Shown here one piece after another: positions 26,384 to 38,147 of a stretch of DNA of 64,000 bases; positions within the stretch are counted from its first letter, which is position 1; each line of letters opens with the position of its first letter. The translations under genes and the position numbers were made by a program. This DNA is from Diprion similis (Eukaryota; Arthropoda; Insecta; Hymenoptera; Diprionidae). The stretch is from NCBI RefSeq assembly GCF_021155765.1, contig NC_060115.1, positions 10,830,493 to 10,894,492 of the forward strand, written 5' to 3'. Below the pieces are notes generated by a model, which was given only the letters and a program-made list of their open reading frames with translations, searched no databases and was not told the DNA's origin.

Positions 26384-28057
26384 TTCGACAGTACCTCACT
26401 CTCCACTCACGATCGGCAAGCGACTGAAGGGACAGCGTTGAGCGTCGTTTGTGTATGACGACCAGGTTCAAATTAACACCACCGAACCAAAACTCAAGCG
26501 ATCAACTAAATGTCACATTATTTGGAACTTATTATTTGCTTGCGGCATGTTTATTTTTCCGAGTGGACATAATTTTGAAAATTACTAATTTAAACATAAT
26601 TTTCATATAGTTATCACGGCGTAAGAGATAAAAAGAATAAATACGGATTGATAATTGTGGATGAACTTCCGGCTGCGCTCATTCCTTATGTTCTCCGTCG
26701 AGTCAGCGACTGGGCTCGTTCCGTTATAGCTTCTGCTTCCACAGTGATTATGATTGGTCCAAAAGATGGCCTGAAGTGGGCCGAAAGTATTAACGATAGC
26801 TGAATGGAGGTTGCTGGAACAGATCCAAAAGCTACAAGCGAACAGACCTATTGTTGACATGTTGCGACTAAGAAAATTACTAGTAATTACTGTTTTTTAT
26901 TGTAATAAATAATATGAAGACAGATAAAGCATCCACAGTCATCATAGCTTCATTTACTAGTTAATTTTTGACTTAAAGTTATCGCTTTATGTAATTATAT
27001 ACTAAAATCAACACTGCCGATAACTTATCATACGATCTACGAAATATGCTATAAACTCTGTTGCGGTAGGTAGAACAGTACCAATTTGCTGTATTGGTAA
27101 GAACGAGATAGTCGAAACCACATGCATGTTCATGGAAACTTTCCGAAATAAAGAAGTTGAAAGACCTACTTGATCGGTGAAAGTTTGAAATTATTTTTGA
27201 ATGAGAATATATCCGGCAATCACTGCAGCTAATTAAACCATATCTTCTCGTTGAGAGCGTCTGACTTCATCTATCGACGATCGGTAACGATGTAAGCTAG
27301 TAAAGGTACAACCGGTAACTGAGTCAAGATGAACAGGCATTGCGTGTTTCATTTTCAAGAAGAAACTTGAAGTAAATCAATGATCTAGTATGAAAAAACG
27401 TTAACCCACCAGTTCGATATTCATCTGTTAAACAGCAGTTTATTCCCGTAATATTCTTTTTCGGCATCTGCTCAAGCTGACAACTTTTTAAACATCGGCG
27501 AGGTCGGTTCGTGTGCGTTGACTGCAAAGGTAGCAGCTGAGCCTCGTGCCTGTGACTGCATGTATTGTATGTGACACACGCTCGGCCGATACCTTTTGGC
27601 ACTGTCAACTTTCGTTTGTCGCAAAGTCTAGGATCGCGGGATAAGAAATTTGCTTGAAATTTTGCTGCGTACCGTAAATGGTGAATATTGGAGCGGGCTG
27701 GTTGAAGTTATTCAACGTGCTTCTCTACTATTACAAGTGACAGTAACCTACTTCAAGAATATTTACAATTAGATTGATTCAGGTATGCATACACAATGAG
27801 TCATATGACACCTTATACAACTTCGCTAGTGGCAAATTACCTAGCTCCTGCCATCCTGGGAATGAAATTCTGTTGTCACGCTAAACGAGTCATGTATGAA
27901 GAAAAAAACCTCTGTACACCGTAGGCAATTCCGTGCTTTGAGCCTAGACTCGTTGTGAAAGCGCCGGCGTGGATTTAGCATTTTTCAACCAATTACCGGA
28001 GAAGCAATTTTTGCAGCTGTCAGCCATCGATTGTATGAAGTACTACTACTGCTACTG

Positions 28058-28092
<35 letters not shown>

Positions 28093-28189
28093 ACAAACCC
28101 GAATAACATATCGTCTCGGCACGTTCGACGTTTCATTGAGCAATCGAGAAAATAAATTTGAAAATATCAGTGCGTGTTTCCGCGCTAGG
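26384..28189. other. Divergent intergenic region between GLYR1 and Ndfip
   Basis: The two genes are head to head, about 1.8 kb apart, so promoters of both lie here. The GLYR1-proximal part (26384-26470) is relatively GC-rich and would hold its 5' UTR. The Ndfip-proximal part contains a CTA/CTG triplet run. Small minus-strand frames at 26603-26860 and 27324-27608 show no domain and are probably chance. Confidence 0.5.
28041..28093 (+). repeat. CTA/CTG triplet microsatellite upstream of Ndfip
   Basis: About 17 triplets: a mixed ACT/GCT part followed by nine or more pure CTG units. It ends about 100 bp before the Ndfip start codon and so may lie in its 5' UTR. On the minus strand it reads as a serine run in an otherwise meaningless frame. 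Confidence 0.85.
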
Positions 28190-30568
28190 ATGGATAACAA
28201 CATTCATTACAACATGGTAAATCAAGTGGCTTTTTTGGCTTTTCGCATGTTGCTAATATTTCGCTCCCACATCGTATATGCACAGGATATTCGCACTTGC
28301 TTCTTCTTTATACGTAGCCGTTTATACACTTCCATATTATTAAACCCAATTCAATGATGAATTTTCAGCAGCCGCAGGCCACAAACGACTCTTGTACTGT
28401 CTCATCAGTTCCAAGCGAAGTACCTGCACTTACAGTAGCTCTACCAGCGATCCAAGTACATCCCCATAACAACAGTATTAATCGGGATAGTGTAGTGCCC
28501 GTAGGTCAAGCTGCACCTTCCACTCCAGTCATGGTAAATAATCATCGTTTCTTTGCTTTTGTGTGGGAAAACAGTTCGTATCGGTATTTTGCTGTTTGTG
28601 AAACTGCCTTCGTTCGCACTTTAAGTTTGACGATGTCTTAGATCTCGATCTCTTTCTTAAATGCCTTGAGTTATTTCATATTTACAGGGCATCTAGTGAT
28701 GAGGAGCTGAAATGGATTGCAGTGTTAAATTCCGTGCGATGTAAATTTCTTGTCATGACTCTTTTTAAAATCAGTAAAATGGCTCTTACGGTGAATCATC
28801 TCAAACGCACTGCTGTATTTTTTATGCGAATTCGATTGGTGAATACTAATTCACAGTGGAACGTATTTGAAATGATAACACGACATATTAAGTCATGCTG
28901 GAAATTACACAATTTCAGTAGCAAATGTGTATTGTAACATTTATTATACTGTGCTTACTAAAGTTACATTGTACTCGATGGACTGATCACATGGTATTCA
29001 TACATATACATACAGACGTATTTTTTAATCTTTAGCAATGCCAATGTTTTGCAACTTTAATGTTACCTACATCTGGAAATGTTGAAAAACTCAGTATTTT
29101 TCCTTTATTAGAAATTCTTGGGGAATTTTATTGAAGTAACTGAAACTATAAGTTGTCTTTCTCTTGGAAATTAAATATTAAATTTTATTGTTTTTATTTA
29201 GAATCAATCTAGATCCACACACACACACTTTGTAAGTAAAGCAGTAAAAATATATGTTTACGTTTTCGTATATATATTGGCAAAAAATAGCTTTTTCAGT
29301 TGGAATAGGAAAAAAAAAAACATTGGTTAGTGTGATAAACTTGGATATTTTTCTGGAATATTAAATTGCCATGTACCTGGGATCTGAATATTACAATATA
29401 AATCTTACAGATGAGCGTTGATGAAATACCACCACCAAAGCCAGATTTCTCTGCACCACCGCCGTATGAAGTTGCCACTAAATTACCGAGCTATGAAGAA
29501 GTACAGCGTGAAAAGACTCTGCAGGGTGAGACAACGCCACATGCTCGCCCTCAAATAGTGGTTGGTTGAATGTATATTTCTTCTTTGCCAATTTTTTTTC
29601 AATCATTCGATACGAAGTCAAAGTTAGTTTGGACAATTATTTCAGCCGGGGAGCATGAGACCACCGCAACAACCACTGGCGTTTCTAGCTCTGGACACAG
29701 AAGCAGCAGAAGGTGACTCGGAAAGCGGTTTGCTTGGCACAGACTTCATGTTCTTCACAGCTTTCATGGGTAAAGAAATTATGTTTTGTTTGATCAGTGC
29801 TACTTTCACTGATGACAATATTCTTTAAAACATGTTTGTACATTTCAGTTTAACTCAATTTACCTTTTTCATGTTTTTCAATTTTATCGTCTGAAATTTT
29901 TCAATAAGTACAGTGTTCACCTAACTATGAGGACAGTAACTTGTGTTAAAACTTGAGGTATCAAATATTATCTTCTTTTCTTTCTAACTAATCACGTTTT
30001 TTACATGTTTAAATATGCCTGTATCAGGATTTAATAATTCAATTTTGCGTGAAACAAATTTCTTACAGTTGCATTCCTCTTCAACTGGATTGGATTCCTA
30101 TTGATGATGTGTTTCTGTCACACAATCGCTTCTCGGTATGGAGCATTGTCTGGATTCGGCCTGTCACTGGCTAAATGGACACTCATCGTTAAACATTCCA
30201 CTGATTTAGCTTCACGCGAAAACTCATGGTTATGGTGGCTAATCATGGCATTTGGTATGTAACGTATTACTTATATTAATTATTAGATTAAACCGGCACA
30301 AACAGAGCTTGTTTTCGTACCTAACAGGAAACAGATCTTTTGTGTTCAGAAAATTGCGACTATTTTATGATTGTCACAGCGCGTACAAACAAAATCTTGA
30401 AGAAATAAAAACTTCGAACAAAAATTTCTTACTAGCCTAATTGTCGTTATTGTTGATATTACAGGAGTCCTAATCAGTGTACGCGCCATTATTCAATATC
30501 TGAATATTAAACGGGGATGGAGACTTTTGTCAGGCAGTGCTCAGGAGCGTTTACTATTTTTTTATTGA
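28190..30568 (+). CDS. Ndfip: NEDD4-family-interacting protein (Ndfip), complete, 6 exons, 251 aa
   Basis: Exons 28190-28216, 28369-28533, 29411-29560, 29646-29769, 30069-30254 and 30465-30568 join in frame. The protein has the Ndfip layout: a cytosolic N-terminus with the PPxY motif APPPYEVA and LPSYEEV, which recruit WW domains of Nedd4-type ubiquitin ligases, then a membrane domain with FLFNWIGFLL, SRYGALSGFGLSLAKW and a third segment WLWWLIMAFGVLISV, ending in RLLFFY as vertebrate Ndfip1 ends in RVLFIY. It acts on Golgi and endosomal membranes as a ligase adaptor and activator. The first 64 residues are Ser/Pro/Val-rich and less conserved. The exon 3 donor is uncertain: phase 0 needs GTTGGT at 29561 or GTGGTT at 29558, while the stronger-looking GTGAGA at 29526 would break the frame. 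Confidence 0.9.
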
Positions 30569-33288
30569 TATTTCACACGTCTGCACCGCAACTTACCTGA
30601 TCTTTGGAGGTTGTAATTGTATGAAAGAAAACCTACTCTCATAAAATTATAGATTATCTAATCTACATTATGTGTAGATCGTTGAGTGATTGTAAATGTA
30701 ATAAATAGGAAAGTCAGTCTATAAAGATTATGCTATACTTCATCAACGTTATAATGAAGCAAAAAGTAAATCCGAAGATAAAAAACTGTGGTATCTGTTG
30801 GAACTGCAATGAATGATTTTTAATTTTGAACCGAAAACTGAAGTATATATTTTTATTGCTCAAATAACGTAAAAGTTAAATTGTTTTCTAATTAAAAGTC
30901 ACAACCGAACGCTACTTCTTGCGTTTTAATGTCGTTCAAAAATCAACAGAAATACCAGCATATTGAGGCATTGCTCTATCTATTTCAATTATTCGAATAA
31001 CAAGTACGTATTGAGTTTCAATATATTATCACACACGTGGCCCTTTGCTTTTGGTGCATTAACCCTGCCTAAAGTTGTAAAAAATTCAGCTATTCATGTG
31101 TATAAATATTGAATTCTAACTCTGAGCACGATATATTTTGTAACATTAATGTACGCTAGATGCAAATCCATGTACACACAAATTGGAATATGGATATCCA
31201 GAATTACTTGTGAACACATGATAACTGATTTATATAAATATAAATATATTATACAAAATCCTTAGGCTTAAGCGAATGATATAGTATATGTATTATATTA
31301 TTATTATTATTATTATTAGTAATATTAATAATGTATTGGGTAATGCGATATGTTATATTTTATTTTATTGAAAATGAATCTAACTGTTGTACACTTATAG
31401 TGTATGTCTTGTCCAAGAAAAACGGGCTACGAGCATACAATTGTATATTTTAAACAACCTACAAAGTTGATTAGACATTTGGCTACTCCTGTGCTATAAT
31501 ATACACACATTATTATAAAGCGTGTAAAATAGTTAGTTTAGCTCATTCAATGTGTTGCCCTATGTATTACATGTACACATGCAGATTGAGCTTACAGTTA
31601 GTGAATATCGTACTCTGTACTTTAGATTTCGATAAAAGAGAGAGGGATAAACAAATTACAAATAGAAAAAACATACAAAATATAGTGCTGAATGATCAAC
31701 TGATCACACGTTCGGCTGTTTTCACAAATCAAAAATAGGTGGGCTTAAGCTACTCAAATTTCACGTGTAACTGCGTATACATAATTAATAAATAATAATT
31801 ATCGCATAAGACGTGAAAAGAGAGGAAACAAAAAGAATATTGTATGGATGTAAAAAATATATTGTTTGTAGCGGGTGTTACGGTGTATTTCAAAATTTTC
31901 GCTGTATTATCACCTTGGGCGGGAGTTATGTCCAACTAACAGCCTTCATAGTAACGGTCAACACTGGATAATTATGCAGGATCTCATAGAGTTCAATGCG
32001 ACTTGATTGAAGATATATGGGCTGTGAATGGACACAAGGTCACTGATGATCCCACTATCTGGCTCTGCAAGATTAAATAAGTATGAATTCGGCTATTTAT
32101 TGCCTTTATCGAGGCTTTCATAGTATCAAAATTACATATTTATTATTACCAAAACTGGTAATCCATCTGGTGATCGGTGTGTAAAAAATTCACTTGCGTC
32201 GACACTGTTACAATCAGCATCTGTGCATATATGACAGTGTAGTCAATTCAGACCTCGATTCAGACTGAAATTTTTGTACGTGGTTTCTCTTCACTATTTG
32301 CTGTCTCTAATGAGAATATTGATCACTTATTAACATGACTTATACTTTAAAACATTATTAGAAAGCGAACTGAAAACAACAGGAAATATTGTGCATTCTT
32401 ACAAAAATTCAGGGTTCTTTCACTGATCTTTTTTTTTTAAACTTTCAATCGTAACAAGCCACTTTTTTCTCAACTTTAAAAAACAGATTTTACAGATCTA
32501 CTATTTGATGTCACATTGTAAGCCCAATAGTTTGCCTGAAAATAAGAGGTAACATCGTTTTAGGGTTAATACATGGCTGATAGATTCTAATTAAATATAA
32601 TTACAGTCAAACAGTACCTCCAATTATGCGTTTTTGGTCGTTTTGTCAGTCCAGACCCATATTTTCAACTTTTTCTGTGTATTGATATCAGCATAGTGAT
32701 TTCCCATAGTTCGTCAAGTATTGACGGCTTTTATATTTCTAAAATCAAGATATTTATGAGTCTCAGAATCTAGTTTGTCATTACAGACATTAACAATTAA
32801 TGGAAAATCGATTTTCTTAAAACAGTGCTGTTCTTTCTCAGTATTTTTATTTTAACTGAATTAATATACATCTTGAAACAAAATCATACACAATCAGTGT
32901 TATAATAATTTATTTGAGATTTACCTTGTCGATTTGGTTAAATTCGCTATGAATTAACTGAATTGCATTATTTTTTGTTCTTAACCTAGGACAGTTAGCA
33001 ACTTGATTGCAGAACATGTTGATATTTTTAGTTTCAAGTTGATAGTTTCTTCTGAATTCTGGTTAAAAAATTTGAAATGATGAATTCACATGCCTTGCTA
33101 CTTTATTGCTCTTATATCAAGTTTCTGTAGTAAGACACATTGTTAAATTGTCATTCACGTTTCTTTTCATTGTTGTCTATTACTTTCAAACTCCAGAACG
33201 TAGGAAAATATCCTATTCTTCCATGGTCAACAGCTTTCGTAAGGTCATTTGATAAAATACAGAACTCATTTTCGTGCTTCAGGAACCA
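30569..33288. other. Convergent intergenic region between Ndfip and pelle
   Basis: Both flanking genes end here, so it should hold their 3' UTRs. Plus-strand AATAAA at 30700-30705 is a reasonable Ndfip polyadenylation signal. A small perfect stem (ATCTACA 30661-30667 with TGTAGAT 30673-30679) lies just before it. (ATT)n microsatellite near 31290-31317. No additional gene recognised. Confidence 0.5.
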
Positions 33289-35577
33289 TTACAATCTTTC
33301 AAGCTTGCGGTGAACATCAACCATTTGCGGTCGATCTTTCGGAAATATGTTTGCGCACCATTTTCCTAAAACTATCAGATTGTCGAAAACTTTATCGTTT
33401 TCAGTGCCGGCTTTACTGTCTTTTAATTGAGGTATGTCCTTTACTTCGAAGCTGTCCACATAAGCTTTTAGGAACTTATTTTCTGGTCTTGCGTTACTAT
33501 ACGCTCCTAGCCCAGTGGCTAATTCCAGCAATACGATACCATAGCTATAAGTATCTACTTTTGTTGACAAATTCCTATCTCGCAAAAATTCGTCCGGCAA
33601 ATATGGCCTGGTTCCTTGCACTCGACTTACCTGTAAAACAGTGACAATTGAATGTTAGCGAAATGGTTAAACTTAGCAGTGCAAATGGGGGCAATTCTTT
33701 GTAATAATTAATTTTATAAAATCTGGGTTCAATTATTCAATTAGTGGCCTAAATTTTTACAAAGCAGACTTCGTTATTTTTAAATGCCTGTGTGGCGTAA
33801 ACTGAGCCAACCAAGCATAAGTACCAAACTCACTCTGGTGTACCTATACATATGGAAGTAAAAGTCTAATTACTTACAGGTTTGGACAAAAAAAGTGTCA
33901 CCCGAAGACGTTTTTACTATTTCACTCGAGGTCAACTTTAATTGAAATTGAACACAGAAGATTTTATCACTATGAATATACATGTATTCGATTTTAAATT
34001 TACCTTCATGTAATCCTGTTCAGGTCCATCTCTAGCTAATCCAAAATCACCAATTTTAGGTTCAAAATTTTTATCCAATAGAATGTTGGCACTTTTTATG
34101 TCTCCATGAATGAGCGGCTTGCTGCCAATAGTATGCAGGTATTGTAAACCTCTAGCTGTACCCGTGGCTATATTATGTCGTTGCAACCAATTTAGGGGCT
34201 GAAATCCTTGTCTCAAGGAAAGTCTATCCTCTAATGATCCATTTGGCATGAGTTGATACACCAGGCATGGGGCTTCTCCGCCTATGCTATGACCATACAG
34301 CGGCAGGATATTATCGTGTCTACGGGCGTTCAAAATTTTCAATTCTCTTAACGACTGTTCTACCTGGATCAGGTAGCTTTCCTTAGAATCAGAACCTCGT
34401 TGTTCTATTTTTTTAATGGCTACTGGGGTGCCTTTCCATATACCTAGATTTGAGAAGTGTGAAAATCAGTACCAGTTAACAAATCAATCACATCATTTAT
34501 TTTTTACACTTTTTTGTAAGTTTCTTTGTGAATTAATTCGAAACCCACGCATACGAATTTATTTTCTAGTTAAATTTTCAATTGCCCAGAAATCATTCAC
34601 CAGAGAATTATTTATTTTAAATTTTGCTAGTCAAATAATGGCCAATTTTAAATTGAATTATACCTATATGTAAAAGAAAATACATACTAACCTCGAAAAA
34701 CTGTTCCAAAACCTCCTCTTCCCAGTATGTTATGTTTGCTCCAATTATTCGTAGCTTTAGCTAATTCGTCGTATGCTGGTTGAGGTAGATCAGTATCGAT
34801 AAAGGATATTTTCAATTGATTATTATTTTTAGAACCATCCACTACCGGACTTGGGACTGGAGAAAGATTTTGATTTACACCAGTTCGTACAAGCATATTA
34901 TCTGAATTGCTTGGTACTAGATCTGCATTCGGCAGCGGGGACCTGTTCAATATTTTTGCTACTCTTTCGTGCATTGTTTGATACAAACGAAGTTTCTGCA
35001 CATTCGTCGAAGCTGGTTGAACGTGATTGAAATTGTCAGTACCTATTTTCAGATCTTTTTCTGCTTCAGGCCTTTTACATTTGTTGATAAGGACGTGGTA
35101 CTTGGGATTGACGAAATCTTTCAGCGGTAGCATTGCCTGATGATATTGCATCTTATATAATAAAAAGAACAGTTCACGTACTGTATGATTGTAAGTAGAC
35201 CACATTTCAAGAAGCTTGTCTGACGGATTTTCGGTCTTTTTCAAACGTTGAACAGTCGATATATCATATTTCATCCATTTACCTGAAGAAATATAAATAT
35301 TCTTTTTCACTCTTTATTCACTCCAACTTATAGTACGACATGGTTGACAGTTCAATTTCAAATCGAGTCTAAATTGGTTAAAACACTGGTTTTGACTGTT
35401 GATAAAAAATTAGTCGAACCTTTTTCGGTCCTGATATGTAACAAAATTATGGATAAAAACTCTACCTGCTAGTTCTTCCCATTTATCGTTCTGATTAAGA
35501 AGCCTGCATAATTCCTGTCTTTCAAGCCACGGCAAATTATTGATATACATATTCGTCTGTCCCTGTTGCACAGCCAT
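33289..35577 (-). CDS. pll: Pelle/IRAK-family death-domain kinase, complete, 4 exons, 494 aa
   Basis: Minus-strand exons 35577-35466, 35282-34692, 34443-34004 and 33630-33289 join in frame. An N-terminal death domain (about residues 10-110) includes LPWLERQELCRLL and MWSTYNHTVRELFFLLYKM; this type binds Tube/MyD88 death domains. A linker of about 110 residues leads to the kinase: glycine loop GRGGFG (225-230), lysine K245 in VAIKK, catalytic HGD (347-349), NILLD, DFG (367-369) and activation-loop end GTRPYLPDEF. HGD in place of HRD is characteristic of the IRAK/Pelle family and does not indicate a dead kinase. In insects Pelle acts in the cytoplasm downstream of Toll receptors, leading to degradation of the I-kappa-B protein Cactus. 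The length matches Drosophila Pelle, about 500 aa. Intron 2 splits the glycine-loop region right after VFRG. Confidence 0.96.
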
Positions 35578-38147
35578 TTTCGAATAGTTGTTGACAACTC
35601 CAGAAGCACTAGATCATGAGGAAAACTGCATTAAAGTAAAATGTGTCGGATTGTATTTGGATTAAGAAACTATCCATCTCTGCGGCAACAAGTTACCAGT
35701 GGGAAATTGTTGGAATTTAGAGGCCTCATACGCTCTTAATGTCATGAGCAATATCTGGCGCAAGTTTCTATCGGTTACAGTCGATAAAGCTAAATAAGAT
35801 AAAGGTTGGTTCTTTTGGTTTATTTGCGTTGATTATATATTATTATACAGTGGAAAATCACTTTTCCTCTTGTCCCGTAGAGGCTTTATTGAGAGCGTGC
35901 ACTGTACGATTGAACATTTGAAAATAAACATAATTTCACATTGTCTGTTTGAATTTTACCAAAATCTGATATCTTACATAATATAATATAATTAACGAAA
36001 TTATCCTGGTTTACTCCGAATGTATGTATCCCACGTTTTTGTACCTTCTGACTACACACGACACCTTGACTGAAGACTGTTGGGGTTGTGACGTATGGTG
36101 AAGTCACGTATTGTGCGGAATAGCGTCAGCACCACGGTTTTACATAATGCATTCAAGCCTTGATATTTTGGCTTTATCACGTGTAATGTAGCACGTTGAC
36201 TTACGCCACTGTCAGCTGTTCTTTCAAGCGACCAACACCATCTTAGTCCAATGATGACGTCATAACCCAAATTTTGCAATTTTATAATTTTGACATTTCA
36301 GAAGAAGGGGTTAACTAACAAACAATTCCAACAATGAATTATTGTCCTACAAACGATTCTCTATCGATACGTGCCGGAATTTATTGAAAATATTTAACTT
36401 TATATATGATTGTCGGCCAGATACATGTTAAACTTTTAATTATTTTATTTACAAAAGTCGGTTAACTAACAAACAATTCTAACTGCACTACAATCATTTA
36501 CAGACGAACGTTTTCGAACATTACTTTACCATTAGTGCCGACTAGCGGTAGCGCTGAAAAATAAAAACTGCAGCGTAAGCGTACTTCCCTAAGATAATAT
36601 AGAGTTGTATGTAAGACCGTGGTTGGCATTTTCCTGGCATGACGTCATTGGTACTTTCCCACTGTGATATTTACGGTCCTGATTACTCCTGAGGAAAGAG
36701 ACGACCGCGTGATAAACGGGATAAACCCGTTGTGAAAAACTGCACACTGTATATAGAGTTTACACGGGACCGATAACTACGTCTATGCATGTATGCATGG
36801 GTATTGGAGTTTAATGAAACTGTCCTAACTGTACAGACGACAAAGTAATGACATGAAATGAAAATTATGTATTTAGAACATCAGTTACGGCCACTTAGGG
36901 CCCAGATAAAATGATGAGGATTCGAATTTTTCTTCTATTCTGTCGATCGATTTATTTTCACATTGAAAAAAAGAATGAACGACTTTCGAAATTTCTGCAT
37001 CGGAAAAAATGTAGTTTTGTTTGACCTTTTGTTCCTTATTGGATTATCTATTGGCAGTATGTTTTGTTCTTTCTTCAATGCCGATGTGAAGTATGAAAAA
37101 TAAATTTTTAAACGTTCTCTATTCGTGTACCTATTTTGTGTTAACGCAATAGTGATCTCTTCGGATTATTTCGAAGGTGAACCGAAGCCATGCCGAAAGT
37201 ATTCCATAATTTAACAAAGAATGGACTTTGCATCAAGCGGAAAAAATTACGGAAGCATGCTACCACTGGATAATCGAATAAGAACCAAAAAAGTCCAACA
37301 GTTTTGTTCTCGACGTGATTGTTCAGAAGTTAAAATTTGCTAAAGTTCATTATTGTAGATGCAGAAATCTTGAAGATTATTAACAATTACACGGAATAAC
37401 GTAGCGGACTTCAACATACAAGTTTATTCAATTTTCGGTAATGGAAATCAGTTTATTTAAAGACTTACATCAATATTCAAAATTTGGACTATATTAGGAC
37501 TGTCGTGAAATCGCTGTTTTGATATTGTCAGCTGGCATGGCAACTTCAGAAAAATCTATTCGAAACAAAGGTTTATGTATTTCAAAATTGAAAAATATAG
37601 AGGGATTATCTGGTGATCCGCAGACCATATTTCATCAAAAAATCACCATTCAACTTTACATTCAAATCAATTTCGAGGGGCCTATTGAGAAATGAATATC
37701 ACGAACAAATATCACTTTCCTTCTATAGGATTTGGCTAATATTAGGAGTCCATTAGGAACAGATTTTGGAAAGTGGAAGATCATAATCGTGGTTTGCTAT
37801 GCTACCGTGAGTCATACGTATTCCTTTTAATCATTGATTCTCATTCAATCTGCCAAATAAAAGTTCTGTAGCAAAAGATCTACACGAGGATAATTTTCTT
37901 TACACAAAATTTTAACTGGAATAGAACTTCTTTCAAACAAATGTAGGCAATTGTTCTACGTATACCTCAAGGTGACAAAAAATACAGTTTACAAATGAGA
38001 TACTCAAGAAGTGTTTCTTAAGTATATATTAAGCTCTACAATAAATACGTAAACACAGGCATGACGTAGTTATCGACTTGTACACATATACACACAGAGA
38101 TGTGCATGTGTCAAGTCATGTCATCAATTTTGATCAATTGCTAGGAG
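35578..38147. other. Intergenic region between pelle promoter and ABCB6 3' end
   Basis: Should contain the pelle promoter (near 35600-36300) and the ABCB6 3' UTR (below 38148). A 20-base direct repeat is present at 36309 and 36460. The sequence around 36085-36115 has two GTGACGT/GTCACGT-like boxes in opposite orientation. No coding exon recognised on either strand. Confidence 0.45.
36309..36479. repeat. 20-base direct repeat spaced 151 bp
   Basis: GGTTAACTAACAAACAATTC occurs at 36309-36328 and again at 36460-36479, followed each time by C/T-AAC. The sequence between them is not repeated. It could be a local duplication or the ends of a decayed insertion. Not otherwise identified. Confidence 0.7.

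Noticed and set aside
29526-29531. GTGAGA as the Ndfip exon 3 donor
   Set aside because: It looks like a good donor, but joining it to the next exon gives a stop codon; a later phase-0 donor keeps the membrane domain in frame.
34004-34100. Pelle as a pseudokinase because HRD is HGD
   Set aside because: HGD is typical of the Pelle/IRAK family; lysine, catalytic Asp and DFG are all present.
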